From: Streptomyces sp. HUAS ZL42
GTDB lineage: Bacteria; Actinomycetota; Actinomycetes; Streptomycetales; Streptomycetaceae
Assembly: GCF_040782645.1 (NCBI RefSeq)
Contig: NZ_CP160403.1
Span: 2,046,001 to 2,110,000, forward strand
Length of the DNA: 64,000 bases
Direction: 5' to 3'
Shown here in pieces: positions 39,783-48,389 of the stretch (its first letter is position 1; each line of letters opens with the position of its first letter). The notes under the pieces were generated by a model. The model ran no database searches. It worked only from the letters and a program-made list of their open reading frames with translations, and had not been told where the DNA came from. Both the position numbers and the translations under genes were made by a program.

Positions 39783-41132
39783 TCACCTTGTCAGCCAGTT
39801 GAGGAACTGGCTCCACATTCCGGTGCGTTCGGACCTGCGAGCCGCCTGGACCGGCTCGGGACGAGCGGGTGCCTGGGGGCGTGCCTGCGGGGCCGGACGG
39901 CGTACGGTCTCGACCGGGGTGAACCGGGTGGGCAGCGTGGCGAGGCCCCGGTTGAAGGGGCCGGGGCGCCAGGTCAGGCTGTCCTCGGGTACGGCGAGTT
40001 CGACGTCGGGGAGCTGGTTGAGCAGGTTCTCGATGGCGGTGACGGTGACCTGCCGGGCCACCTCCTTGGACGGGCAGGCGTGCGGACCCGCGCTCCACGC
40101 CAGGTGGGCCCTGTTGCTGCCGGCCTGGCGCGCGGCCGTGAGGGCCGGTCCCGTGTTGGCGGCCGCGAAACTCACCAGGACGAGATCGCCCGCCTGGAGC
40201 TTCTGCCCTGCGAACTCCATGTCGGACGCCGGATAGTGCGGCGCCAGGTTCTGCATGGGCGGGTTCTCCCACAACGTGTCGTCGATGGCCTCGTCGATCA
40301 GGCCGCCCTTGTAGGCGTAGTCGTCGTGGGTGAGCAGCCGGTGCAGCGTGTTGCCTATGAGGTTGCGCAGCGGTTCGTTGCCCCCCACCATCAGAAGGGC
40401 GAGCTGATGAACCATCTCCTCGTCGGTCAGCCTCGACTGATGCTGCATCAGCCATGAGGTGACATCGTCGCCTGGCCTGGCGCGCTTGAGCGCCACCAGT
40501 TCGCCGATGGCCCCGAACAGCACCCCCATCGCCTTCTCGGCGTTGACTCCGTCGAACATCCCGCTGATGCCGAACACGATGCGGTCACCGATGTCGGCGG
40601 AGCAGCCGAACAGTTCGTTGAACACGAACAGCGGCAGCTGCTTGGCGTAGTCACCGAGCAGATCGGCCGAGCCACGCGAACTGAACTGGGCGATGAGGTA
40701 GTTGGAGACCTGCTCGGTGGTCTGACTCAGCTTGCGCGTGTCGACGCGGGCCATGCTGTCGGTAATCGCCTGACGCAGCCTCAGATGCTCGGCACCGTCG
40801 CTGAACATGGCGTTGGGCCGGTGCGCCAGGACGGGCGCGACGGGGCTGTCCGGGGGGATCTTGCCCTCGTTCAGGTGCCGCCAGCGGCGCGCGTCCTTGC
40901 GGAACGAGCCGGAGTCCTGCAGGAGTTGCAGTGCCGTGGCGTAGTCGGTGACGAGAGTCGCCTCCACCCCTGGAGCGAGCTCCACGGGTGCGGTCGGTCC
41001 GTAGTGGCGCAGGTAGGCGTAGTAGGCCTGCGGGTCGGCCGCGAACTCCGGTCCGTGCAGCGGCACCCGGCCGCCGGTGTGGTGGGCCGGGCACCCGGGC
41101 GGGGGCACGGGGACGGTGGGTTGAGCGTCCAT
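39783..41132 (-). CDS. Cytochrome P450 of the conservon-linked CYP157-like class, non-canonical K-helix
   Basis: 449 residues from ATG 41132, 8 bp after the cvnD stop. The heme loop is AWSAGPHACPSKEVARQ with ligand Cys353. The I-helix reads LLMVGGNEPLRNLIG. The normally invariant E-x-x-R of the K-helix is D285-T-L-W288. CYP157 enzymes in S. coelicolor are the known exception to the E-x-x-R rule and also lie downstream of conservons, so this is most likely the same family. The C-terminal 40 residues are Pro/Arg-rich and unusual. The substrate is unknown. Confidence 0.85.
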   Translation of the reverse strand: MDAQPTVPVPPPGCPAHHTGGRVPLHGPEFAADPQAYYAYLRHYGPTAPVELAPGVEATLVTDYATALQLLQDSGSFRKDARRWRHLNEGKIPPDSPVAPVLAHRPNAMFSDGAEHLRLRQAITDSMARVDTRKLSQTTEQVSNYLIAQFSSRGSADLLGDYAKQLPLFVFNELFGCSADIGDRIVFGISGMFDGVNAEKAMGVLFGAIGELVALKRARPGDDVTSWLMQHQSRLTDEEMVHQLALLMVGGNEPLRNLIGNTLHRLLTHDDYAYKGGLIDEAIDDTLWENPPMQNLAPHYPASDMEFAGQKLQAGDLVLVSFAAANTGPALTAARQAGSNRAHLAWSAGPHACPSKEVARQVTVTAIENLLNQLPDVELAVPEDSLTWRPGPFNRGLATLPTRFTPVETVRRPAPQARPQAPARPEPVQAARRSERTGMWSQFLNWLTR

Positions 41133-41140
41133 GTCTGCTC

Positions 41141-41734
41141 CTAGTGAGCGCGGTCCAGCAAAAAGCGGACGAGTGTGATCAGTGCTTCGGCGGACGATCT
41201 CTCGTCGCGCGCGTCGCAGGTGACGACGGGGGTGTCGTCGAGCAGGTCCAGTGCCTCGCGCAGCGCCCGCTCCTCGCGATCCGCCGTGCCGTCGAAGCGG
41301 TTGACCGCGATCGCGTAGTCGAGCCCGTACTGCTCGATCAGGTCGATCACGCCGAAGGAGTCCGCCAGCCGCTCGGGGTCGACCAGCACCAGCGCTCCGA
41401 GCGCGCCGCGCGCCATGTCCTCCCACATCTGCACGAAGCGCTGCTGACCGGGCGTTCCGAACAGGTACAGCACGACGTGTTCGCTGATGGTCAGACGGCC
41501 GAAGTCCATGGCCACCGTGGTGGTGGTCTTGCCCCGGACTCCCTTGAGGTCGTCGAAGGACTCGCCGGCCCGTGTCATGGTCTCCTCGGTGGACAGCGGA
41601 GGGATCTCCGATATCGCACCGATGAACGTGGTCTTGCCCACCGCGAAGTGACCGACGACGAGGATCTTGACGGCGGTCTGCGTCGCCCCGCCGCGGACGT
41701 ACGCCTCCTCATCCAAACTTGGCGCGGAGTCCAT
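41141..41734 (-). CDS. cvnD: Conservon 1 small GTPase (CvnD type)
   Basis: 197 residues. P-loop VVGHFAVGKTTFIGAISEI, switch region GKTTTTVAMDFGRL, G3-like LFGTPGQQRF, and NRFDG as the variant NKxD. It belongs to the bacterial Ras-like/MglA-related ATP/GTP-binding proteins of conservons. It is thought to switch signalling from a CvnA sensor complex at the membrane. It overlaps cvnC by 26 bp and lies just before the P450. Confidence 0.92.
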   Translation of the reverse strand: MDSAPSLDEEAYVRGGATQTAVKILVVGHFAVGKTTFIGAISEIPPLSTEETMTRAGESFDDLKGVRGKTTTTVAMDFGRLTISEHVVLYLFGTPGQQRFVQMWEDMARGALGALVLVDPERLADSFGVIDLIEQYGLDYAIAVNRFDGTADREERALREALDLLDDTPVVTCDARDERSSAEALITLVRFLLDRAH

Positions 41735-42086
41735 TCAGCACCTCCTCGAGGATCTGTTTGTCCGCGAGCGGGGCACGCTGCACGGGCGGGCGCGTGATGA
41801 GGTAGCCGCCCTCGGTCAGGGCGGAGAGGAGGATCTTCACCACGCCCAGCGGCAGCCGCGTGTGCCCCGCGATCTCGGCGACCGAGAGGTAGCCGGCGGT
41901 GCACAGGTCCAGCAGCGCCTGCTCCTCGGGGGAGAGCCGGGTCGGCCGCTGCTGATGGTCACTCACCGCGGTGACGAGCGTGATCAGTGACAGCTGCGCC
42001 TCGTCGGGCAGGCCGCGGCCCTTGGTGATGACGTACGGACGTACTAATTCCGCGGCCTCGGGCTCCAGTTCGTCGAAACCGGTCAT
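41709..42086 (-). CDS. cvnC: Conservon 1 DUF742 protein (CvnC type)
   Basis: 125 residues from ATG 42086 (4-bp overlap with cvnB stop). DUF742 pattern: ELVRPYVITKGRGLPDEAQL, LSPEEQALLDLCTAGYLSVA, EIAGHTRLPLGVVKILLSAL, PLADKQILEEVLNGLRAKFG. The central part is a winged-helix-like fold. It is part of the four-protein complex; the precise function is unknown. Confidence 0.92.
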   Translation of the reverse strand: MTGFDELEPEAAELVRPYVITKGRGLPDEAQLSLITLVTAVSDHQQRPTRLSPEEQALLDLCTAGYLSVAEIAGHTRLPLGVVKILLSALTEGGYLITRPPVQRAPLADKQILEEVLNGLRAKFG

Positions 42087-42484
42087 GAGCGGGCGCCGAG
42101 GTTCTCGCGCGGCGGCGTCGTCAGGGCCTTGCCCAGCTGGCCCACGAGCTGCTGCATCCGGAAGGTGATGTCCGCCATGTCGACGTCGGGCGAGGCCGAG
42201 ACGCCGAGGTACGCGCCCTCGCCGGCGGATATCAGGAAGACCCACCCGCCGTCGAACTCGACGAGCGTCTGCCGCCACCTCAGATGGGCTCCCTCGACGA
42301 AGAAGCCGAGCGAGCGGCTGAGCGACTGCACACCGCTCATGGCGGCGGCGACCCTGTCGGCGTTGTCCTTGTCGAAGTCCTTCGTCCGGGCCATCAGCAG
42401 ACCGTCGGCCGAGATCAGGACCGCGTGCAGCGCACCGGGAATCTCCAAGGCGCTGTCAAGCATCCATGACAGATCGTCGTTCAC
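42083..42484 (-). CDS. cvnB: Conservon 1 roadblock/LC7 protein (CvnB type)
   Basis: 133 residues from GTG 42484. LSWMLDSALEIPGALHAVLI, SADGLLMARTKDFDKDNADR, VAAAMSGVQSLSRSLGF and FLISAGEGAYLGVSASPDVD are hallmarks of the roadblock/LC7 fold, which regulates partner GTPases such as MglB on MglA. It is coupled by 4 bp on both sides. Confidence 0.93.
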   Translation of the reverse strand: MNDDLSWMLDSALEIPGALHAVLISADGLLMARTKDFDKDNADRVAAAMSGVQSLSRSLGFFVEGAHLRWRQTLVEFDGGWVFLISAGEGAYLGVSASPDVDMADITFRMQQLVGQLGKALTTPPRENLGARS

Positions 42485-43653
42485 GAGACCTCATGCCCTT
42501 CGCTGCTGGCTTCACGTGTGCCGCTCGTCTGATCCGCCACGTCCGGGCGCGTGGCCCGGCCGGACTGCGTGCCTCGCTGGAAGGCCCCCATGATCGCTGC
42601 GGTTTCCGCACCCGAGCGGATCGGTGTGGGTACCGTCGGCGCGCTGCCGGGCACGACGGCCATCGGCCGCTTGCGACGGCGCTTCGGCAGACCGTCGACC
42701 GTCGTCGACCCCCCGGTCACCGTGGGTTCGGGCCCGCTGGGGTCCGCCACGGCGGCAGCGGGAACGGCCGGCGCCTGGACCCTCTTCTCCGGCATGCCGG
42801 TGAGCAGCTCGTGCGGCAGGAGGAGCACCGCGCGGACGCCACCGTACGGCGAGCTGGAGTCCACGGACACCTCGAAGCCGAAGCGCTCGCAGAGCACACC
42901 GATCACCGCGAAACCGAACTGCGGGGGATTGCCGAGCGCCGAGACACCCGAGACCCGCTCGGACGCCAGGAGTCTCTCGGCCCTGGCCCGCTCCTCGTCG
43001 TTCATACCGACACCCGCGTCGTCGACGACGATGCAAATACCCTTGGGCACGGTACGAATGTTGATTTCCACCACGGTGTCCGGGCTGGAATAACTGGTCG
43101 CATTGTCGAGGAGCTCGGCGAGAGCGAGTGCCACCGGTTCCACGGCCCGGCTGGTGATGCCGAAGTCGACCTGCGAAAGAATTTCCACCCGACGGTAGTG
43201 ACGGACCCTGCCCTGGGCGCTGCGGACCACGTCGTAAACGGAGGCGACGTCACGCTGACGCCCCAGCCAGCCGTCGCACAGCACCGCGATGGACTGGGCG
43301 CGCCGGCCGAACTGGGAGTTCGTGTGGTCGATCTCCAGGAGGTCCTGGAGAATCACCGACTCCCCGTATTTGTTCTGCAGCTGGGAAACGATCAGCTGCT
43401 GTTCGGCGGCGAGACCTTGAAGTGTCCGCATCGCGGACTTGAGGACGGTCTTCGTCGCTTCCTCGGCGCGCTCCTGCGCTGCCTCGACGGATTGTGAGTA
43501 ATGGTTCTCCAGCTCGGAGTAATGCGTCCTGAGCCCTGCGATCTCCTGCCTTAAAGCCCGTACCGCCCGGCGTTGGCGGACGATGAGGGCGACTGCGGCG
43601 AGGATGACGACGAGGAGAGCCCAGAGTACCGGGTTCTGTATGTATTGCGTCAT
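42481..43653 (-). CDS. cvnA: Conservon 1 sensor-like ATPase (CvnA type)
   Basis: 390 residues. One N-terminal TM helix (VLWALLVVILAAVALIVRQ) is followed by a coiled coil (HYSELENHYSQSVEAAQERA), then a GHKL ATPase domain (LALAELLDNATSYSSPDTVV, VDDAGVGMNDEERARAERL, PQFGFAVIGVLCERFGFE). No conserved phospho-acceptor His box is seen. The basic tail has VDGLPKRRRKRP. It is predicted to anchor the conservon complex to the membrane. Confidence 0.92.
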   Translation of the reverse strand: MTQYIQNPVLWALLVVILAAVALIVRQRRAVRALRQEIAGLRTHYSELENHYSQSVEAAQERAEEATKTVLKSAMRTLQGLAAEQQLIVSQLQNKYGESVILQDLLEIDHTNSQFGRRAQSIAVLCDGWLGRQRDVASVYDVVRSAQGRVRHYRRVEILSQVDFGITSRAVEPVALALAELLDNATSYSSPDTVVEINIRTVPKGICIVVDDAGVGMNDEERARAERLLASERVSGVSALGNPPQFGFAVIGVLCERFGFEVSVDSSSPYGGVRAVLLLPHELLTGMPEKRVQAPAVPAAAVADPSGPEPTVTGGSTTVDGLPKRRRKRPMAVVPGSAPTVPTPIRSGAETAAIMGAFQRGTQSGRATRPDVADQTSGTREASSEGHEVS

Positions 43654-43890
43654 AAGACTCTCTTCAGGCGACTGACGGCCAGCTGCTGAATTCCCGTCAA
43701 TGCGGGTGGAGTGGTCGTCTTGTGCCCATCCGCCCGCTCTGTAAAGCGCGGCGATCGTATCATCGTAAGGAGCGGTGACTGACCGTCAACATGTAGATGC
43801 TGAGGGACATTGACGATCCGTCAGCCTTCACCCTCTCTCGACATCCGATAAATGAGGTTCCGCGGCATTTCCCCCCGTCAGGACTCCCCC

Positions 43891-44486
43891 GGTGTTCGTC
43901 CCCTCGGACACCGTCGACGCCGCCACCCTCGACGACCTGCTCCACGACGAACGCCGAGCGGCCCTGCTCAAGTGGAGCTCGCCGCCGTGGCTGCTGTGGG
44001 CGGTCTCCAAGTCCTGGTGCCGGCCGTCCTGGGCCGGGTGCCCCGGTCACTGAGGGAGTTCCTGCGGGACTCCCACGGCCAGGGACTGCTCCAGCGCTAC
44101 GGCGGCACCTCCCGTCCGCTCCAGGAGCACCTGGCGGGATGCGAACGGCACGACGCGGCCGGCGGCGGCGCTCCCGCACCCGCCGTCCCGGCCCCCCGGC
44201 ACCAGCCCCCGTGGCGCGGCCTGTTCGCGGTCGTCGCGATGCGGCGCCTGGCCGCGACGGGCACCCGGGACACCTTCTCGGGCTGGATCAGCGTGCTGTT
44301 CTGGCCCGGCTTCGCGCTGCTCGTCAACATCGTCGCGTTCCTGCTCCCGAAGACCACACGGGAGCTGTGCATCGACACAGACGGGGTGCAGTCCCGCACG
44401 GGCCGCAACCAGCGCGTCCACGGCCCGCACGTCCGGCTCGGACCCGGCGCACCGGAGCCGAATCGGGAGGCCGGTGGCCGGGGTGA
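43891..44486 (+). pseudogene. Possible frameshifted gene for a small membrane protein
   Basis: GTG 43891 opens a frame reading VFVPSDTVDAATLDDLLHDE and RRAALLKWSSPPWLLWAVSK, which stops near 44055. In the +1 frame the sequence continues plausibly: RSLREFLRDSHGQGLLQRYG, RPLQEHLAGCERH, then a hydrophobic helix SGWISVLFWPGFALLVNIVA. I do not recognise the family; a single indel near 44030 would join the parts. It could instead be two unrelated ORFs. Confidence 0.35.
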
Positions 44487-44511
44487 CACGAACCTGCCGG
44501 TGCTCCTGCCC

Positions 44512-45180
44512 TCACACGAGGTGCCCGAAGACCACCAGGTTCTCGGTGTAGTCCTTGGCCTTGTGGTCGTAGCTGCCCGCGCAGGTGATGAGGCGCACCT
44601 GGGCCTGCCGGGTGTCGGCGTACACACGCTGGTCGGGGAAGTGGTCCTTGTCGAAGGTCTCGGCGCTGTCGACGACGAAGTGCGCGGTGTGGCCGTCGGT
44701 TCTCGTGATGTGGAACCGGTCCCCCTTCTTCAGCTCGCGGAGGTTGGCGAAGACGGCCGCGGACGTGGCGGTGTCCACGTGCCCGGCGATGATCGCCGTA
44801 CCGGCCTCACCGGGCGAGGCTCCGCCGGCGTACCAGCCGACGAGGTTGGTGTCGGCGGGCGGCGGAGGTTCGAGCCGGCCCGAACCGTTGACGACGAGAT
44901 CCGTGAAGGGAGCGTCGACCCAGATCTTCGGGATGACCAGACGGGTCGGCTTGGACCGCGGCAGATGCTTTCCCGCTCCCTTCGGGGCGGACAGGGAGGA
45001 CGTGGGGCCCGGCGCGGCACCGTCCACGCGGGACCCGTCGGACGAGTCGTCGTGACCGCCGGCCAGAAACAGGGCGAGGGCCAGCAGGGCCACGCCCCAG
45101 AACATCGTCACGTCCATACGGGACGACCGCCCTGACGGCGTGTCATGGGTACCGGGGGAGGAGGGAGGGTTGGCTGCCAT
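44512..45180 (-). CDS. Class E/F-type sortase transpeptidase
   Basis: 222 residues from ATG 45180. One N-terminal TM segment (VTMFWGVALLALALFLAGG) anchors it. The sortase core follows: VIPKIWVDAPFTDLVVNGSG, NLVGWYAGGASPGEAGTAII, catalytic His in AGHVDT, Cys in VRLITCAGSYDH, and a final Arg-poor region. It cleaves a sorting signal and links proteins to peptidoglycan or to each other. The next gene upstream is its probable substrate. Confidence 0.88.
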   Translation of the reverse strand: MAANPPSSPGTHDTPSGRSSRMDVTMFWGVALLALALFLAGGHDDSSDGSRVDGAAPGPTSSLSAPKGAGKHLPRSKPTRLVIPKIWVDAPFTDLVVNGSGRLEPPPPADTNLVGWYAGGASPGEAGTAIIAGHVDTATSAAVFANLRELKKGDRFHITRTDGHTAHFVVDSAETFDKDHFPDQRVYADTRQAQVRLITCAGSYDHKAKDYTENLVVFGHLV

Positions 45181-45298
45181 CGGAGACCACCTCGCTCGGA
45201 CACGGCAGCGGAGCGAAGACAACACGGGAGAGGTCAGCCGGGCCGCCGCCGGACGGGCGTGGGTGCGGCGGCCCCGGCTGCTATGACGTCAGGCATGG

Positions 45299-45805
45299 TC
45301 AGGCCGGACTTGCGGCGGCCTTCTTGCGCCGCACCACGTACAGGCCGGTGCCGGCCACGGCCAGGACGGCCAGCCCGCCGGCCGTGACCCCCGACGAGGC
45401 GAGCGCACCGCCACCCGTGTGCATCCCGCCGCGCGGCTTGTGGTGGTCCTTGTCCCGGTAGGTCTCCGGGTCGTACTTCGGGTCCTTCGCCACGCCCCAG
45501 TCGTCCTGGTTGACTGCGGCAAGCGCCCCGCCACCGGTGTGCACGCCACCGTGCGGCCGGCCGTGCCCGTCCTTCTTGTCGTGTTCCTTGCCCCAGTCGT
45601 CCTGAGTGACCGCGGCCAGCGCGCCGCCCCCGGTGTGCACACCACCGTGCGGCCAGTCGTGCCCGTCCTTCTTGTCGTGTTCCTTGCTGTGGGAAGAGCC
45701 GTCGCCGCTCCAGTCGGTCACCGCGTCGGCGTAGGCGGCGGGCGCGGCGACCGCGAGGGCGGCAGAAGCGGTTGCTGCGGCGAGCAGCATCCGAGCAGAA
45801 CGCAT
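45299..45805 (-). CDS. Repeat protein with three HTGGGALA motifs, probable sortase substrate
   Basis: 168 residues from ATG 45805. The signal peptide MLLAAATASAALAVAAPAAYA is split off. Then come three repeats ending GGVHTGGGALAAV, GGVHTGGGALAAV and GGMHTGGGALASS. The first two are preceded by KEHDKKDGHDWPH and KEHDKKDGHGRPH. The C-terminus is a TM helix (GGLAVLAVAGTGLYVV) and an RRKK tail, as in sortase substrates. There is no LPxTG; HTGGG just before the helix is the candidate sorting motif. It sits 118 bp upstream of the sortase on the same strand. Confidence 0.75.
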   Translation of the reverse strand: MRSARMLLAAATASAALAVAAPAAYADAVTDWSGDGSSHSKEHDKKDGHDWPHGGVHTGGGALAAVTQDDWGKEHDKKDGHGRPHGGVHTGGGALAAVNQDDWGVAKDPKYDPETYRDKDHHKPRGGMHTGGGALASSGVTAGGLAVLAVAGTGLYVVRRKKAAASPA

Positions 45806-45822
45806 CTGAGAGTCCTTCCGCC

Positions 45823-46325
45823 TCAGCAGGGCAGCCGACACTGCGTCGGCTCATGTGACCCGGCCTTGGCGTGATCCACCGTCAGGCACTCGGCGCGATG
45901 GCACCATTCGGGGCGTTCACTCGGGTTACGACCACACTCTGACGGCTGCAGGCGCGGCCCGGATCCGACCCCCGGACGGCGGATGAGCGAGCGGCGCCAC
46001 AGGAGGAGGGCCGCGCCGGTGGCGAGGGCCGCGGCGCCCAGGACGAGGAAGTAGCCGGGGCCGGGCACTCGGTCGCCGAAGATCTTCAGGGCGTTGCCCC
46101 CGAAGCCGCCGCCGAGCGCGCCGGCCGGCCAGAACAGGGCGACCATCCGGCTGACGAAGGTGGCCGGCGCGATCGCGGTGGAAGCGCTCATCCCGACAGG
46201 GGCGAAGGAGACCTCGCCGACGGCCGGCAGCAGGTAGGCGATCAGCAGCCACAGTGGCGAGACGCGGTCGCCGCCGTCGGCGAGCGTGGCGGCCGTGGCC
46301 ATGACCAGGTACGCGGCGGCGGCAC
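45823..46325 (-). pseudogene. POT/PTR-family peptide transporter, C-terminal fragment
   Basis: The minus frame reads YLVMATAATLADGGDRVSPL, WLLIAYLLPAVGEVSFAPVG and MVALFWPAGALGGGFGGNAL, the last helices of proton-dependent oligopeptide transporters. The N-terminal ten or so helices are missing; the frame breaks off at about 46325, where a different gene fragment on the other strand begins. The tail after IRRPGVG has no transporter character. Confidence 0.7.
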
Positions 46326-46975
46326 AGTCCGGTGCACGCCTGGTCGGCGTGATCGACCGCAGTGGTGGACTCATCAACCCTTCCGGATACAGCGCCGACG
46401 AGGTCCGCGAACTGTTCCTCGCCAAGCAGGGCAACACGTTGCAGGTCGACGACCTCGTGCCCTTCGACCAGGTCAACGACGCCATCTGGGACACCGGCGC
46501 GGAGGTCTTTCTCCCCTGCGCGGCGTGACGTCCGGTCACACGCGAACACGTCGACCGTCTGACAGCGAACGGCCTCGAAGTCATCGCCAGCGGCGCCAAC
46601 CGGCCGTTTGCCGACCCCGAGATCTTCTACGGCCCCGTCTACGAACACGCGGACCACAGCGTCGCCGTCGTTCCGGACTTCATCGCCAACTGCGGCATGG
46701 CTCGTACCTTCGCCTTCCTGACGCAGGGCAACCTGAAGATCTCCGATGAGTCGATCTTCGAGGACGTCTCGTCCACCATCGAATCCGCACTGAAGCACTG
46801 CCACGCACGCTCACAAGCCCCCACGCGAGTGGCGAGCACCGCTTTCGCCATCGCCCTCGACCAGTTCCTGTGCACTCCGGTCCGGCCACCCGCCTCGGCC
46901 CCCGGCACACGGCTCGCGGACGGCCTCGATGATGGCTGGTTCGACCCGCCCCGCTTCTCCACGACCAGGCGATGA
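46326..46975 (+). pseudogene. Glu/Leu/Phe/Val dehydrogenase-like C-terminal fragment with one frameshift
   Basis: A first piece GARLVGVIDRSGGLINPSGY, VDDLVPFDQVNDAIWDTGAE, VFLPCAA ends in TGA at 46526-46528. A second frame continues VTREHVDRLTANGLEVIASG, ANRPFADPEIFYGPVYEHAD, VVPDFIANCGMARTFAFLTQ. Together these match the NAD-binding domain end of amino-acid dehydrogenases, where VPDFIANCG is diagnostic. The catalytic Lys domain is absent. It abuts a transporter fragment on the opposite strand. Confidence 0.7.
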
Positions 46976-47009
46976 CGGTGACCACAAGGTCTGAGGAACG
47001 CCCCGGATC

Positions 47010-47594
47010 TCACGAGTCCGAGCTGCGCGGCATGGCCGTCGCGGCCCGGGAAATGAGCTGGTCGAGGAGCGCCAGCAGGACGGCGCGGACCGAGTCCTTG
47101 CGCCGGGCGTCGACCATCAGCACGGAGGTCTGCGGGTCCTGCAGGTCCAGGGCCGTGCGGATCTGGTCGGGGGTGTGGTGCTGGGAGCCGTGGAAACAGT
47201 TCACGGCGATGACGAACGGGGTGCCGCGGCTCTCGAAGAAGTCGACGGCGGCGAAACTGACATCGAGGCGGCGGGTGTCGACCAGGACGACGGCACCGAT
47301 GGCGCCTCTGAGGAGGTCGTCCCACATGAACCAGAAGCGTTCTTGGCCCGGGGTGCCGAACAGCAGGAGCGTGGCGGCCTCAAGGGTGATCCGACCGAAG
47401 TCCAGGGCCACCGTGGTGGTGGTCTTGCCGTCTGCCGGGCCGAGGTGGTCGATGCCGGCACTGGCGACCGTGAGCCGCTCCTCCGTGCTCAGCGGGGTGA
47501 TCTCACTGACGGCTCCGACCAACGTCGTCTTCCCGACCCCGAATCCACCGGCGATGAGAATCTTCGCTTGAGGAGGCGTGCTAGAGGTTTTCAA
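47010..47594 (-). CDS. cvnD: Conservon 2 small GTPase (CvnD type)
   Basis: 194 residues. It starts at TTG 47594, which overlaps cvnC by 14 bp; no better start exists. P-loop LIAGGFGVGKTTLVGAVSEI, GKTTTTVALDFGRI, LFGTPGQERFWFMWDDLL. The base-specificity loop reads NCFHG where canonical proteins have NKxD, so nucleotide preference may be relaxed. It is a close paralogue of the GTPase at 41141. It is the last gene of the second conservon. Confidence 0.9.
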   Translation of the reverse strand: MKTSSTPPQAKILIAGGFGVGKTTLVGAVSEITPLSTEERLTVASAGIDHLGPADGKTTTTVALDFGRITLEAATLLLFGTPGQERFWFMWDDLLRGAIGAVVLVDTRRLDVSFAAVDFFESRGTPFVIAVNCFHGSQHHTPDQIRTALDLQDPQTSVLMVDARRKDSVRAVLLALLDQLISRAATAMPRSSDS

Positions 47595-47946
47595 GGCCCT
47601 TCCTGATTCTGCGGAGAAGATCGAAGTCCGCCGCCTGGCGTTCTGTCAGCGGCGGTTGGTGGTGGACCAGGCCGCGCGCGACGAGCTCGGTCAACATCTC
47701 GAGGACCGCGGTCAGCGGCATGTGCAGCACCGCGGCGACCTCGGCGACCGCGCGTGAGGCGGTGCACACGCGCATCGCCGTCTGCCATTCCTCCGGCAGG
47801 CCAACCGTATGTTCGAGGGCCACAGCCGCTGTGACGGCGGAGTGCATGGACAGGGACTCCCCGGACTGGCCGGGGCGCGCGGCTGTCCGGCCTGCGGGGG
47901 CCAGAGCGAACAGGCGGGTCCGGCGAGCGTTGTCGCCGGGCTTCAC
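47581..47946 (-). CDS. cvnC: Conservon 2 DUF742 protein (CvnC type)
   Basis: 121 residues from GTG 47946, which overlaps the cvnB stop by 4 bp. It retains RTRLFALAPAGRTAARPG, EWQTAMRVCTASRAVAEVAA, VLHMPLTAVLEMLTELVARG and the end LRRIRKGLENL, matching DUF742. The N-terminal region is shorter and diverges from the first conservon copy. Confidence 0.88.
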   Translation of the reverse strand: MKPGDNARRTRLFALAPAGRTAARPGQSGESLSMHSAVTAAVALEHTVGLPEEWQTAMRVCTASRAVAEVAAVLHMPLTAVLEMLTELVARGLVHHQPPLTERQAADFDLLRRIRKGLENL

Positions 47947-48389
47947 CGCGCGGGCAGTTCCGCGCGCGCCAGGGTGCCCATCTGCGCGGCGTACGCCTTC
48001 GCCTTGCGGATGATCTCCCCCAGTGCCAGGCCGATCTGGGCGGACGCACCGACGACCACGAGCAAGGTGCTGCCGTCTCCGCAGGCGGTGACAATCACGT
48101 TGCGCGCTTTCATGGTCACCACTGTGTGGAGGACATCGCCGCCGTCGACGGCCTGCGAGATGGAGGCCGACAGGCTGGCCATGCCGGAACAGGCGGCGGC
48201 GATCAGTTGTGCGTCGTCCGTGGGGAGCCCGTACGCCGCCTTGGCTATGCCTTCGTTGGACAGCAGGACCATCCCGATGATGCCGTCGACGCGCCGCAGA
48301 CTGTTGCGGAGCATGTCGAAAGTGCCGGGGTCCTCGTAGTGTCCCGTCGACTCGATGGTGTTCTGCAAGCTCTCGAACGTGCTGGTCAT
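47943..48389 (-). CDS. cvnB: Conservon 2 roadblock/LC7 protein (CvnB type)
   Basis: 148 residues from ATG 48389, which overlaps the cvnA stop by 4 bp. Segments LRRVDGIIGMVLLSNEGIAK, IAAACSGMASLSASISQAVD and GDGSTLLVVVGASAQIGLAL follow the roadblock fold. An N-terminal extension of about 30 residues is specific to this copy. Confidence 0.9.
   Translation of the reverse strand: MTSTFESLQNTIESTGHYEDPGTFDMLRNSLRRVDGIIGMVLLSNEGIAKAAYGLPTDDAQLIAAACSGMASLSASISQAVDGGDVLHTVVTMKARNVIVTACGDGSTLLVVVGASAQIGLALGEIIRKAKAYAAQMGTLARAELPAR

Noticed and set aside
45299..45805. Repeated DNA units as a CRISPR-like array
   Set aside because: Repeats are coding, in frame, few and uneven in length; no spacers or cas genes.
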